Source: Ampullaceana balthica (Eukaryota > Mollusca > Gastropoda > Lymnaeidae). From it: a DNA stretch of 64,000 bases. The stretch's first letter is position 1. Each line of letters opens with the position of its first letter. This document shows, piece after piece, positions 1 to 12,174 of the stretch. Under the pieces are notes generated by a model. The model was not told the DNA's origin. It worked only from the letters and a program-made list of their open reading frames with translations, and made no database searches. The DNA lies in the NCBI GenBank assembly GCA_944989445.1, contig CALYLW010000019.1, positions 2,536,648-2,600,647 on the forward strand, given 5' to 3'. The position numbers and the translations under genes were made by a program.

Positions 1-123
1 AAGAGTTATTTTTGGTGCAGTAATTTGATGAGCTGCTATCTAAAATTAGTAGCGTCACGGACGGGGCAGAAGTCGGGGACGGACGGACGGGTCGTACATT
101 GCAAATTATGTATGTTGAATATT
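1..123. repeat. Direct repeat, left copy (partner at 2409-2520)
   Basis: aagagttatttttggtgcag and the next ~100 bp recur at 2409-2520 with about 85% identity by eye, including gcaaattatgtatgttga. The hAT at 132-2237 lies just after this copy. Confidence 0.75.
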
Positions 124-543
124 GACTAGTGCAGTGGTTCTCAACCTTTTGAGGTTCAAGGACCACTTGAAAAATGTGTGTCTTAGCCACGGGCCTCTAC
201 TGAACATTGTGCTACTGTTGTGCTGAACATCGATATATCATTATACTTTGTATGTAACTAGTTACTAGTATACATGTTAGGTTAGTAAGTGAAACTATTC
301 TAATAAGCTACGATTGCCGTTCTCCCAAAAATATTGAATGGAAACAGAATGAACAAATGTAACTTATGCTAGACTTATATTCAATTCGTATAGGCCTTGT
401 CATAATATGGCGGCAATCTATTAATATAATTTTGGGATATATTTATCTTTTTTGGTGACGAATTTCATAAAAATTTAACAAAAGATACGAATCAATATGT
501 AAATGTAGGTATATTGATAAGGATGTATCTTATCATCTATTTG

Positions 544-798
544 TTAATTCTTCGTTAATTTAAGACAGCTTATTGGACTTGAACAAGAAAAAAAAGTTTT
601 TGTAATTTTACTGTGCAAACAATTTTGATGAAGCTTTTTCATAAAAGCAGACACTTTGTCACGGAGAGTATTTAAGTTGTCTGCTCTACTTGCAGATGAA
701 TTAAGTTTATTAATTTTGTTTTCAAAAATGTCAGCCAAGTAAGCCACAACAGCAACCCATAAATTATCAACAAGCTTTGATTTTTTTTTCTCCTCCAA
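544..798 (-). pseudogene. hAT transposase fragment (ZBED5-like)
   Basis: Encodes NLWVAVVAYLADIFENKINKLN and NLNTLRDKVSAFMKKL, which match the W...LAYLADIF..LN....L.....I..F..KL pattern of domesticated and mobile hAT transposases. Open for 84 codons only; the rest of the gene is broken. Confidence 0.7.
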
Positions 799-925
799 GA
801 AACTCTCTCACATAACATAATTCAAACAGTCTATTAAACACGCCCCCCGCCCCCTTGATAACCAGGATTTTTGACCTGTGCAACTCGTATAGCCACCAAA
901 AATGATGCTCTTAAAGCATTTTCAT

Positions 926-1150
926 TTATTTGGTTGCTCGTCGCATGCAGGACTTCTGACTATCAAGTGAATGTTTTTGGGGCAGAAAATACATCAATGG
1001 TTTCTCCGAGCAAACATTATGATTAGTTGTTAGACGTTTTCGGAGTGTTACAGGTTTCATCGCACCATTTGCAAGAATTTGCGAGCATATTACACACTGT
1101 GGTCTGGGTTGATCATTTGCTATGACGCATATAATATAAACCCCAAGCAC
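926..1150 (-). pseudogene. BED zinc-finger fragment of hAT transposase
   Basis: PQCVICSQILANGAMKP then LRKRLTTNH gives a C-x2-C ... H pattern of a BED finger, the DNA-binding N-terminus of hAT transposases. It lies upstream (minus strand) of the fragment at 544-798, in the correct order. The frame is interrupted. Confidence 0.7.
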
Positions 1151-1193
1151 AAATACTCATCAATATACTCGCTATAGAGTGATAAAAATTAAT

Positions 1194-2090
1194 TAGGGCT
1201 GCGGAAATTAACGATTAATTTCTTGATTAATCGTTAAAAATTTTAAGGATTAAATTTTTTATTACGATTAATCGACCCACCACTTATAAATACACTTGAA
1301 GTCAAAACGAAAATATTTCGGCCGATAAATATAAACTAATTTCCGGACGATTACAAGAACATTTTGGTTTTAAACTATCGACCGACGTGAATGCTCAAAA
1401 TGTTGATAAAGGTTATTGTGTCCATTGAGAGAAATTGTTTGCCTACCATGCAATGTCCCCTCTAAGTCTAAGCTTCATTGGTCCGTGTGCGAAGTTTAAA
1501 AAAACTCGTGTGCATAACGTCCATTTTTTGCGCAATATTTTACAAAATTTGCTGCGCCGTGATTCTAAACTCCTGCGTGACGTCGGTCAAATATCTGCGC
1601 AGCCGCGCTGCTAAAAGGGAACATTGCTACCATGGTTCTAACACTTCGCTTACATCTCACCTGCATACCAAACATCCACTACAGTATCAGAAACTTCAGC
1701 TGAGACAATCTAAGGCTATGTGAATGTGAACGATTGTTCAGCTCGGCTGGTTATATTGTCAATAAGACCCGCTCATCACTTGAACCAAATAATGCCAATA
1801 CACTTGTCTGTTTCGGTTGTTGGTTAAAAGATGTCATATAAAAAAGACATTCCGGTGTTATTTTGATTTTCGACAAAAAGTCTTAAGTTAGTAAATGTTA
1901 CTTATGACACCATAAATTTCAATTGTTGGCTTTAATTGAAATTAACGATTAATTAATCGTTAATTTTTCAAAAGTTAACGAACTGAACTATCCCTTAACC
2001 CGTCGTTGGGTCACCATCGTGAACTGCTCACTATCTCACGCCATTTGTCCCAGTCCTGTGCTGATTATAAATTAATCGTTAACAGCCCTA
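1194..2090. mobile_element. Second hAT-type element nested in the first (TSD AAATTAAT)
   Basis: Ends tagggctgcggaaattaacg and aatcgttaacagcccta, with the 8-bp duplication aaattaat at 1186-1193 and 2091-2098. The inside has many attaatcg motifs and a BED-finger relic (NTSLTSHLHTKHP, near 1650). The same family occurs at 13343-13789. Confidence 0.9.
1451..1626. mobile_element. hAT-type MITE nested at third level (TSD CTACCATG)
   Basis: Ends caatgtcccctctaag and aaaagggaacattg, flanked by ctaccatg at 1443-1450 and 1627-1634. A second copy lies at 61915. It interrupts the BED-finger relic of the element at 1194. Confidence 0.92.
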
Positions 2091-2408
2091 AAATTAATTA
2101 ATATATATTCAAAACGTAACATTTATTCCTTTTCGTGTTTTTAATTTTACAAAAATAATTCAATCTTTACTCGCGGACCACCAGGCACATCTGCGCTAAT
2201 CACTAGTGGTCCGCGGACCACAGGTTGAGAACCACTGGACTAGTGTATTAACTGTCAAAAATGATGGAAGTTTTCAAAATAAATATTTTTCAGCTGAAAT
2301 CTATTAATTTTGAAAAAATACACATCCGAATAGAACATAATGCAATAGAGAACTTTCATTTATTTTATTAATATATTTCCATATTGAACAATTTTATGCG
2401 GACGTTCA

Positions 2409-2520
2409 AAAAGAGTTATTTTTTGGTGCAGTAATTTGCTGCGCTGCTTTCTATAATTAGTAGGGTTACGAGCGGACGGACGGGACGAATATGCATAGCA
2501 AATTATGTATGTTGATTTTA
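2409..2520. repeat. Direct repeat, right copy
   Basis: Starts aaagagttattttttggtgc and ends gcaaattatgtatgttga, homologous to 1-123. Confidence 0.75.
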
Positions 2521-3690
2521 CCGTCGCTAATATCCCCCTCTCACAAGCGCTTGTATGAGAAAGAAAATTCAGTTTTCAATATTTTTAGACAAACAGTTCA
2601 AATGCGTGCGTCAAGCAACGCGCCTCCATCACCACGGAAGCCTGTTAAATGTTTAAAAGTGGCCGTAGAGGAATAGAGAAAAATAGCAGTTGTAAGATAC
2701 AGTTTCTTCAAATTAATAAACAAACGTATTCTAGGACAATGTATTTATTCTACAAGAGAACTTTTTAGCTAACAGCCAGGTCCCAATGCGCACTGCTAGG
2801 TAGGAAGCCATTTTGAACTTCAGACCGGATGTTATTACCAAGAGATTATTTTTGAAATTTTGCGCCATTGAACGAGCTGCAGAAATGTACTCGGAGACCG
2901 CTTCAAAATGAAGAGATTTCGCAAACTAGACTTATCTATTATCTATGCACGTGAAGAGTTTTTTTTTACTTTTTAATTTAAAGTTCGGATTTGATCGAAG
3001 ATCAATTATTTACACAGGGTGTACGAACAATTCCTCGAAAACCTGCATTGAATCTTTTCGTAGTCCCTCAACCCGTACTGTGTCAACCCATAAACACAAC
3101 TGGGTCACGCCGCTAGAGGCGGGCCTCTGGAAACTGGTACAGTAACCTTGGAACAGGTCCCCATGAACCGTTGGCAGACGACGTAATTCAACGACCAGTT
3201 GGGATCGTTTGAAAAGTGTAATCTTAGTAACTTTTGTTTAGGACGCCATATTTAATTTTGTACCGGATGTGATAGCGAGAGGCGATATGTGAATGTTGCG
3301 CCATTGATTGAGATACGAGCGGTCAAAGGTAAGAGGGCACTTTTACTTTTGGAATTTTGCATTAAATACTAAAGTAAGATAATAAAAAAAATAATTGATT
3401 TTCTCTAAAAAAAAATTCCAAGCAAATAATTCGCTTTATACTTTAAATTCGACTATACTCGGACCGAACTTGTAAATTTTGACAGGATAATTTTTGCACC
3501 AACATGTAACGTTTTATTGAGAAAAAAAAAGACAAAGCTATTTGAAATTTATCCATTGCTTGACTTTTAGAAAAAAAGTTCTTTGAAAAGAGTTGAGCTA
3601 AAAATATATATCGCTGCTTTCCCACATTCACTGAATGCGTATTTGTTTTGCTTTGCTACATTTCCCCACCCCTTTTAAATAACTAATATA
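2521..3690. other. Non-coding stretch, weakly repeated
   Basis: No convincing gene. Two diverged copies of a motif (accggatgt ... ttgcgccattga) occur near 2825-2875 and 3255-3305, suggesting an old duplicated repeat. The last 100 bp are AT-rich and precede the ORF at 3708. Confidence 0.5.
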
Positions 3691-3707
3691 TTTAATAAAA
3701 CAAAATT

Positions 3708-4631
3708 ATGACCGAAGAATCAAAGTTTCGAAATAGCTTTTATCGTTTGTTCTCGTGTACTAGTTGTTGTCGCCGTGGTAACAGTGAGACGTCCTTAGAG
3801 GACATCGGCATACGCCGCCCGCCAACTCCCGCACCAGACAGGCGCCAATTTAGGAAGACGCGCGAGTTCTTTAGAACGTTCAAGAAGAACTTCAGGCGTC
3901 ACCGGGGCGAGTCGAGCGACCCCGCGCTCTACTCGTGGGCGGAGACAGACGTGGCCGCGCTCTACTCGTGGGCGGAGACAGGCGTGGGGTGTAAGGAGTC
4001 CTGGTCTGAAGACACGATGTTCGGCATCCCGGAGATCTCGTCAGAGCTGATCTCTGAGTACCGGAACTTTTCCGATGTCAGCCGGAATCTGTCGCCTCAG
4101 AGCAGAGTGTTGGACGAGGACAGGATCAACAGGCTGGTTGACACTGCCAGTGAGAGGCGAGATGTGGGGAGTAGCGTTGACGCGGTGGACATGGTGGAGA
4201 GGCGCGCAAGATTATTTTCGGACAGTGCAGTATTAACAACAGTTTCCGAGAACCCGTTTGAGTTACCGTCGAGAAGTAGCAGTGCAACCAGCACAACCTC
4301 GACAACCAGGACGGCTATAGACGACGTCATTGAGAGGCTTGACGCGGAAACGGAGTGGGGCATGCAAACACTATGGGGCAGCAACGGAGTACAGGAGCCC
4401 GTTAGAGGACGGGAGGAAGGTAGAGAAAAGGAGGACCGTAGAGGACAGGAGGAACATGGAGGGCAGGTGGAAGCGGGAGGCGCGTGCGTTGTTAAGGCTA
4501 ACGGCCTGGAGTTACCGCCAGGCGGGTGGATATCAAAGAGTGAATTTCTGAAACGCTTTCTCCTCCTCAGGAGAGCCGTGAAGCTGATGCTGCTGTTGTT
4601 GACCATCTTTGTCGGTTGGCTTTGGTCTTAG
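3708..4631 (+). CDS. Hypothetical tail-anchored protein, 307 aa
   Basis: Not recognised. The ORF is far more GC-rich than its flanks and starts ATG ACC after an in-frame TAA 12 nt upstream. N-terminus: FYRLFSCTSCCRRGN (Cys cluster, possible lipidation or metal site) and a very basic stretch (RQFRKTREFFRTFKKNFRRH). Residues ~77-99 contain a perfect-looking 11-residue tandem duplication, ALYSWAETDVA/ALYSWAETGVG. The middle is acidic and Ser/Thr-rich (SSSATSTTSTTRT), then Glu/Gly/Arg-rich. The last ~25 residues are LLRRAVKLMLLLLTIFVGWL, one hydrophobic helix ending at the C-terminus, as in tail-anchored membrane proteins. No splice sites are needed. It could be a single-exon gene or one exon of a larger gene. 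Confidence 0.6.
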   Translation: MTEESKFRNSFYRLFSCTSCCRRGNSETSLEDIGIRRPPTPAPDRRQFRKTREFFRTFKKNFRRHRGESSDPALYSWAETDVAALYSWAETGVGCKESWSEDTMFGIPEISSELISEYRNFSDVSRNLSPQSRVLDEDRINRLVDTASERRDVGSSVDAVDMVERRARLFSDSAVLTTVSENPFELPSRSSSATSTTSTTRTAIDDVIERLDAETEWGMQTLWGSNGVQEPVRGREEGREKEDRRGQEEHGGQVEAGGACVVKANGLELPPGGWISKSEFLKRFLLLRRAVKLMLLLLTIFVGWLWS

Positions 4632-4837
4632 CGACCACAGCAACCACCGCAGCAGGTCCCTTGAAAGAACTGGGTGAACAAAACTGACAGTGAATAAGAA
4701 TTTCAGCTAACTACAGCTAACTATAACAGTATGACTTATAACTTGAAGTAACTACAGAGACAATGACACGAACTGCAGGAACGGAAGCGTAGGACGGGGT
4801 GGGAGTGGAGGTTGACGCAGTACACAGCAATTCTTTC

Positions 4838-5540
4838 TGTGCACCACTGGGAACTCTTGGTGGCTAAGTCTGTGCACCACTTGGAACACCTGGTGGCTGA
4901 ACTAGTGCACAACTGGGATCACCTGGTAGCTGAACTAGTGTACCACTGGGAACACCTGGTGTCTGAACTAGTGCACAACTTGGAACATCTTGTGTCTAAA
5001 CTAGTTCACCATTGAGAACACCTTGTGGCTGAACTAGTGCACCACTGGGATTACCTGGTAGCTGAGCTAATGCAGCACTGGAAACACCTGGTGGCTAAGT
5101 CTGTGCACCACTGGGAACACCTGGTGTCTGAACTAGTGTACCACTGGGAACACCTGGTGTCTAAACTAGTGCACCACTTGGAAACCTGGTTACCGAACTT
5201 ATGCACCATTGGGAACACACGGTGGCTGAACTAGTGCACCACTGGGAACACCTGGTGGCTGAACTAGTGCACCACTGGAAACACCGTGTGGCTGAACTAG
5301 TGCACCACTGGGAACACATGGTGACTGAACTAGTGCACCACTGGGAACACCTGGTGGCTGAACTAGTGCACCACTGGGAACACCTGGTGGCTGAACTAGT
5401 GCACCACTGGGAACACTTGGTGACTGAACTAGTGCACCACTGGGAACACCTGGGGACTGATCTAGTGCACCATTGGGAACACACGGTGGCTGAACTAGTG
5501 CACCACTGGGAACACCTGGTGGCTGAACTAGTGCACTATA
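4838..5540. repeat. 33-bp x ~21 minisatellite
   Basis: Unit gaactagtgcaccactggga then acacctggtggct. Several frames on both strands are open because the unit is 33 bp and stop-free (ELVHHWEHLVA on plus), but nothing else suggests coding. It begins about 200 bp after the stop of the 3708 ORF. Confidence 0.95.
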
Positions 5541-6002
5541 CGCCAGCGCACGTGAGTTTAGAAGATGTGTGAGTAACACTACTGCTGTCAATGTTTGCGA
5601 AAACTTTACCTTAAAAATGGATCGCTAACTCCGCCCCTTTGGTGTACTCCCCCTGCCTACAAAACCACAGATATAGCCAATAGCTATGAATTAGGAATGC
5701 ATAACCTAGAGCAGTTGGTTAACAGCTTAGCTTCTATTTCTTTTATTGAAGTTCGAACTTTTCCTTTTAAAATTATCTTAAGTCGTCACACCTATCAACC
5801 ATCTTTATTTGTATTTGCCGTCCGGTACATTGTTGATCCATGTATAGTGTTAGTCCTGTTTTCCTACTATGTGTTTTCTCAGCGAATGGTCGTAACACTG
5901 CCCTCAGTCGTGTGGAGATTTGGCAGCCGCTCCCATTAAAAGACATGGACACAAAGTAAAGATAAGTATACGTAATATACGTAATATCTGGCGTTTGTAT
6001 TA

Positions 6003-9000
6003 GGTACATGTAATATCTTTTGTTTAGTACATGTTAGATTTTGTGTTTAATTGGTACATGTTAGATTTTGTGTTTAGTACATGTTAGATTTTGTGTTTAG
6101 TACATGTTAGATTTTGTGTTTAATTGGTACATGTTAGATTTTGTGTTTAGTACATGTTAGATTTTGTGTTTAGTACATGTTAGATTTTGTGTTTAGTACA
6201 TGTTAGATTTTGTGCTTAATTGGTACATGTTAGATTTTGTGTTTAGTACATGTTAGATTTTGTGTTTAATTGGTACATGTTAGATTTTGTGTTTAGTACA
6301 TGTTAGATTTTGTGTTTAGTACATGTTAGATTTTGTGTTTAATTGGTACATGTTAGATTTTGTGTTTAGTACATGTTAGATTTTGTGTTTAATTAGTACA
6401 TGTTAGATTTTGTGTTTAGTACATGTTAGATTTTGTGTTTAATTAGTACATGTTAGATTTTGTGTTTAGTACATGTTAGATTTTGTGTTTAATTGGTACA
6501 TGTTAGATTTTGTGTTTAATTAGTACATGTTAGTATGTTAGATTTTGTGTTTAATTGGTACATGCTAGATTTTGTGTTTAATTAGTACATGTTAGTATGT
6601 TAGATTTTGTGTTTAATTAGTACATGTTAGATTTTGTGTTTAATTGGTACATGTTAGATTTTGTTTTTAATTAGTACATGTTAGATTTTTGTGCTTAGTA
6701 CATGTTAGATTTTGTGTTTAATTAGTACATTTAGATTTTGTGTTTAATTAGTAAATGTTAGATTTTGTGTTTAATTGGTACATGTTTGATTTTGTGTTTA
6801 ATTAGTACATGTTAGATTTTGTGTTTAGTACATGTTAATTTTGTGTTTAATTAGTACATGTTTGATTTTGTGTTTAATTAGTACATGTTAGATTTTGTTT
6901 TTAATTAGTACATGTTAGATTTTGTGCTTAGTACATGTTAGATTTTGTGTTTAATTAGTACATTTAGATTTTGTGTTTAATTAGTACATGTTAGATTTTG
7001 TGTTTAATTAGTACATGTTAGATTTAGGGTTTAATTAGTACATGTTAGATTTTGTGTTTAGTACATGTTAGATTTTGTGTTTAATTAGTACATGTTAGAT
7101 TTTGTGTTTAATTAGTACATGTTAGATTTTGTGTTTAATTAGTACATGTTAGATTTTGGGTTTAATTAGTACATGTTAGATTTTGTGTTTAGCACATGTT
7201 AGATTTTGTGTTTAATTAGTACATGTTAGATTTTGTGTTTAATTGGTACATGTTAGATTTTGTGTTTAGTACATGTTAGATTTTGTGTTTAGTACATGTT
7301 AGATTTTGTGTTTAGTACATGTTAGATTTTGTGTTTAATTGGTACATGTTAGATTTTGTGTTTAGTACATGTTAGATTTTGTGTTTAGTACATGTTAGAT
7401 TTTGTGTTTAATTGGTACATGTTAGATTTTGTGTTTAGTACATGTTAGATTTTGTGTTTAGTACATGTTAGATTTTGTGTTTAGTACATGTTAGATTTTG
7501 TGTTTAGTACATGTTAGATTTTGTGTTTAGTACATGTTAGATTTTGTGTTTAATTGGTACATGTTAGATTTTGTGTTTAGTACATGTTAGATTTTGTGTT
7601 TAGTACATGTTAGATTTTGTGTTTAATTGGTACATGTTAGATTTTGTGTTTAGTACATGTTAGATTTTGTGTTTAATTAGTACATGTTAGATTTTGTGTT
7701 TAGTACATGTTAGATTTTGTGTTTAATTAGTACATGTTAGATTTTGTGTTTAGTACATGTTAGATTTTGTGTTTAATTGGTACATGTTAGATTTTGTGTT
7801 TAATTAGTACATGTTAGTATGTTAGATTTTGTGTTTAATTGGTACATGTTAGATTTTGTGTTTAATTAGTACATGTTAGTATGTTAGATTTTGTGTTTAA
7901 TTAGTACATGTTAGATTTTGTGTTTAATTGGTACATGTTAGATTTTGTTTTTAATTAGTACATGTTAGATTTTTGTGCTTAGTACATGTTAGATTTTGTG
8001 TTTAATTAGTACATTTAGATTTTGTGTTTAATTAGTACATGTTAGATTTTGTGTTTAATTGGTACATGTTAGATTTTGTGTTTAATTAGTACATGTTAGA
8101 TTTTGTGTTTAGTACATGTTAAATTTTGTGTTTAATTAGTACATGTTTGATTTTTGTGTTTAATTAGTACATGTTAGATTTTGTTTTTAATTAGTACATG
8201 TTAGATTTTGTGCTTAGTACATGTTAGATTTTGTGTTTAATTAGTACATTTAGATTTTGTGTTTAATTAGTACATGTTAGATTTTGTGTTTAATTAGTAC
8301 ATGTTAGATTTAGGGTTTAATTAGTACATGTTAGATTTTGTGTTTAGTACATGTTAGATTTTGTGTTTAATTAGTACATGTTAGATTTTGTGTTTAATTA
8401 GTACATGTTAGATTTTGTGTTTAGTACATGTTAGATTTTGTGTTTAATTGGTACATGTTAGATTTTGTTTTTAATTAGTACATGTTAGATTTTTGTGCTT
8501 AGTACATGTTAGATTTTGTGTTTAATTAGTACATTTAGATTTTGTGTTTAATTAGTACATGTTAGATTTTGTGTTTAATTGGTACATGTTAGATTTTGTG
8601 TTTAATTAGTACATGTTAGATTTTGTGTTTAGTACATGTTAAATTTTGTGTTTAATTAGTACATGTTTGATTTTGTGTTTAATTAGTACATGTTAGATTT
8701 TGTTTTTAATTAGTACATGTTAGATTTTGTGCTTAGTACATGTTAGATTTTGTGTTTAATTAGTACATTTAGATTTTGTGTTTAATTAGTACATGTTAGA
8801 TTTTGTGTTTAATTAGTACATGTTAGATTTAGGGTTTAATTAGTACATGTTAGATTTTGTGTTTAGTACATGTTAGATTTTGTGTTTAATTAGTACATGT
8901 TAGATTTTGTGTTTAATTAGTACATGTTAGATTTTGTGTTTAATTAGTACATGTTAGATTTTGGGTTTAATTAGTACATGTTAGATTTTGTGTTTAGTGC

Positions 9001-9212
9001 ATGTTAGATTTTGTGTTTAATTGTACATGTTAGATTTTGTGTTCATTAGTACATGTTAGATTTTGTGTTTAATTAGTACATGTTAGATTTTGTGTTTAAT
9101 TAGTACATGTTAGATTTTGTGTTTAGTACATGTTAGATTTTGTGTATAATTAGTACATGTTAGATTTTGTGTTTAGTACATGTTAGATTTTGTGTTTAGT
9201 ACATGTAATATA
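6003..9212. repeat. 3.2-kb satellite of 22/28-bp units
   Basis: Units gtacatgttagattttgtgt followed by either ta (22-bp) or taattag/taattgg (28-bp). Variant units (gttagtatgttag, gatttagggttt, tttttgtgct) recur in the same order about 1.28 kb and 0.52 kb apart, so there is a higher-order arrangement. Confidence 0.97.
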
Positions 9213-9283
9213 TTGTGCTATAAATTAGACATATGGGTTCGAAATGGTCAGAATTTAGATAGGCAGGCTAGAATGATATATAT
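9213..9283. repeat. Diffuse GATTTAGAAATTA repeat, left part
   Basis: Contains gaatttagataggcaggcta, the same motif as 11159-11650. The hAT at 9284 inserted into this array. Confidence 0.7.
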
Positions 9284-9508
9284 CAGGGGCGTCCAAACTG
9301 TTTGCATGGCGGGTCATATTCCATGAAGTACAGATATGCGGGGGCCGGATTAAGATAATAAACAATAATGAAATGTTGAGAAGTTTTTATTTCAAAATGT
9401 TACTGTGAAGGGTGAAAATGACATCAATGACTGCAGTGAATAGGTGAGGTCAGCCTCAGTGCCACAGGTCTTCATACGTATGCTATCACGAAGGAAAAAG
9501 TCACTTAG

Positions 9509-9955
9509 GGGGCCGTCCATAAATGACGTCACACGCCTAAAAAAAAAGGGGGGGGGGAGGGTTGTCACGCATTTGTGACGATGTGTGACGAGGGGGAGGG
9601 GAGTTGTTTGATAAATGTGACGTCACATCAAAATGCGCAACTTTAAATCAAAGTTCCACACAAATATTTGATTGCTTGCAATTAATTTAATGACGTTTTC
9701 AATGGCCTCACACGTGTTACGATATTAGAGTGCAGCGTTACCCTTAATATATGCTTAAATGACAAAAAAAGTAATTTGCAACAGGCTAATTTTCAATGAT
9801 AAAATGAGAAAATACGGCTTTTAGGGGTGGGGGGGGTCAAAGCTTTGCGACCTCATATTGGTGGGTTGGGGGTCTAGGTTTTTGTTGTGAAGTGTGACGA
9901 GGGGGAGCGGGGTAAAATCACCCAAAATCGAGTGACGTCATTTATGGACGACCCC
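9509..9955. mobile_element. GGGGCCGTCC MITE, copy 1
   Basis: Terminal inverted repeats ggggccgtccataaatgacg and gtcatttatggacgacccc, flanked by ttag on both sides. A non-coding element nested in the hAT at 9284. Confidence 0.88.
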
Positions 9956-10795
9956 TTAGTCATCACACGGTTCTTGCTACAATTCATAACAGAATGTCTG
10001 CTCACACAAATATGTCGAGCCAAACGAGTAAAACATTTTCTTAGCAAATGTTTGAATCTCCTGGAATCTGTTTTTATCGAGCTGAGTGTAAAAAACGAGA
10101 GAAAGCCGTTGTTGTCTGCTGCGACCTTCAGCATCACTTTGCAACCCAATGAGTTCCAGTTACAAATGACCTGTACTATCATCAGGGTCCACGGAAAAAG
10201 GTGAAGACAGAAAAATGATTTACTTTTCATTAGTGGCAAAGTCCTGAAAGCGTCTTTGAAATTGATTATCCAGAGATATGATATCTTCAACTACCTCTGC
10301 CTTTTCTCATTGAAGTTTCTTTCTGGAAAACGTGCCATGATTTTCTGTAGTGAGGGGAAATGTGTGGTATTAGGCTGCATTTGAGACATTTGCCTTTGAA
10401 AAAGTTGAAGCTTTTCCCCAAGAGGCCTTGATATGTGAAAATAATTGGCTTACTACTGTAGACTTGTGTTAAGAATGCTAAGATGTCTTGTCACATCAAC
10501 TAAAAATGCAAAACCTGCCAACCAAGCAGGATCACCTTGAAATTGTTGTTCCTTAACTTCTATTAATTGACAAATTTCATCTTACACCATTGTGATACAC
10601 AACATCTTTATGTTCTGCTTGGAAATCACGAAGAAATTACAGAAAATGGCGATGGAACAAGGCTTTAAAGCGAATATAATTTTTAGCTTATGTCCCTGGC
10701 TTAATGACATGATTAGAACTAATATGTTTGGCACAAAGAACTTGTTGGTGAATGATACAGTGCAGTTTAAAAGCTTTGCCGCCCTCTTGGCTGAC

Positions 10796-11071
10796 TTAGT
10801 TACAGAGAAGTGTTGCTAGTCCACTGTGCTCACCAGACATGGAAGGGGCACCATCAGTAATAATTCTAGAGATTTTCCATGTAAATTTAATGTAATCGAC
10901 AGCAGAACAAAAGTGAGCAAAGAAATCAGTTCCCCTTGTTTGGTCTTTATGACTCTGAAGGTCAAGTAATTTGTTAACAATAAAAGGTAATCGATTCTTG
11001 CCATCATTGAACGTAATGAAAATAGCACAACAATTTCGACTTTTCTTATAATATAATGTAGTCACAGTCAA
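10796..11071 (-). pseudogene. hAT transposase fragment
   Basis: DFFAHFCSAVDYIKFTWKIS then RIITDGAPSMSG resembles the catalytic region of GTF2IRD2/ZBED-type hAT transposases. A 91-codon piece with no complete domain. Confidence 0.65.
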
Positions 11072-11158
11072 TTAATTATTTCATATGAGCCCGCGGGGGC
11101 ACTTAAAATTTAAGCGCGGGCCGTGTTTGGATCGCGGGTCGGACTTTGGACACCCCTG

Positions 11159-11650
11159 ATGTAGATGATTTAGAAATTAAATAGATTGGTTAGAAATTAG
11201 ATAGGCAGTTTAGAAATGGTATAGATGATTTAGAAATGAAATAGATGGGTTAAAAATTAGATAGGCAGGCTAGAAGTGGTATAAGTATAGGTGATTTAGA
11301 AATTAAATAGGTGTGTTAGAAATTAGATAGGCAGGTTAGAAATGATTTAGAAATTAAATAGGTGGGTTAGAAATGGTCAGAAATCAGATAATTTGATTAG
11401 AAAAGGTGTGATGTTAGACAGATGGGTTAGAATTTAGATGATTTAGAAAAGGTCAGACATTAAATAATTTGTTAAAATGGCTAGAAATTAAACAATTCCA
11501 TTAGAAATGGTCAGAAATCAGATATAGATCTATATGGGTTAGAAATTATATAGATTGGTTAATATGGGCAGAAATTATATTAGTAGCTTAGTATTGGTTA
11601 TACATTAGATAGATGGGTTAAAAGGTGGGTAGTTTGGTTTTAAAGTAGGT
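11159..11650. repeat. Diffuse GATTTAGAAATTA repeat, right part
   Basis: Irregular copies of gatgatttagaaattaaata and ggttagaaattagataggca. Confidence 0.75.
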
Positions 11651-11717
11651 TTAGGTTTAGGTTAGGCCCTCTACAAGATCTCACCTTGACGCGGTGTAGA
11701 GGCTCAGTACTTTGCAG

Positions 11718-11975
11718 CAGAGCGAAGGAAGCCAACGAGATCACGCACACGTCCGAAGGAAGCCAACGAGATCACACACGTGTCCGAAGGCAGCCAAAGA
11801 TATTACGGACACGGCCGAAGGAAGCGAACGAGATTACGGGCACGCCCAAAGGAAGCCAACGAGACTACGCACGGGTCCAAAGGAAGCCAACGAGATAACG
11901 GACACAGCCGAAGGAAGCTAGGGAGATTACGGGCACGTCCGAAGAAAGCTAACGAGATTAAGAACACGTCGTAAT
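11718..11975. repeat. 30-bp x ~8.5 minisatellite
   Basis: Unit gaaggaagccaacgagatca then cgcacacgtcc, with variants. GC-rich for this region. Confidence 0.9.
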
Positions 11976-12174
11976 TCTGAAGGTTCGTGAAAATTAACTG
12001 GACTAAATATGACCTCCTGGTAAGGGAATATTTCGAAATGGCTGCATTTTCAACAAAGATTGAATACATGGTAAGGAGATGTGAGTGGGGATAAATATTT
12101 TGGCTAAACAAATATGCCCATCATTGATCATAGTGCATTATTGTGTAAGAATATCAAGGACTGTCGTACGCACA

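Larger units (their letters stand above)
132..2237. mobile_element. hAT transposon, ZBED-like (TSD GACTAGTG)
   Basis: Ends CAGTGGTTCTCAACC and GGTTGAGAACCACTG are perfect inverted repeats, flanked by gactagtg at 124-131 and 2238-2245. The minus strand keeps pieces of a transposase: a BED finger with PQCVICSQIL...MKPVTL near 1.0-1.15 kb and LWVAVVAYLADIFENKINKL at 544-798, a stretch of ZBED5/SCAND3-type hAT proteins (family knowledge). No intact ORF. Confidence 0.93.
9284..11158. mobile_element. hAT transposon remnant (GTF2IRD2/ZBED5-like)
   Basis: Ends CAGGGGCGTCCAAACT and the reverse complement of ACTTTGGACACCCCTG. Flanks atatatat and atgtagat match at 6 of 8. Inside, minus-strand pieces (10796-11071) encode ITDGAPSMSGEHSGLATLL, close to the TDGAPAM...G motif of these transposases. 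Frames are broken. Confidence 0.85.

Noticed and set aside
6003..9212. CRISPR-like look of regular short repeats
   Set aside because: Units are contiguous with no unique spacers, and the genome is eukaryotic; it is a satellite.
9887..10290. ORFs of 105 and 138 codons on both strands
   Set aside because: They span the boundary between the nested MITE and the hAT, so the frame is a chance join.
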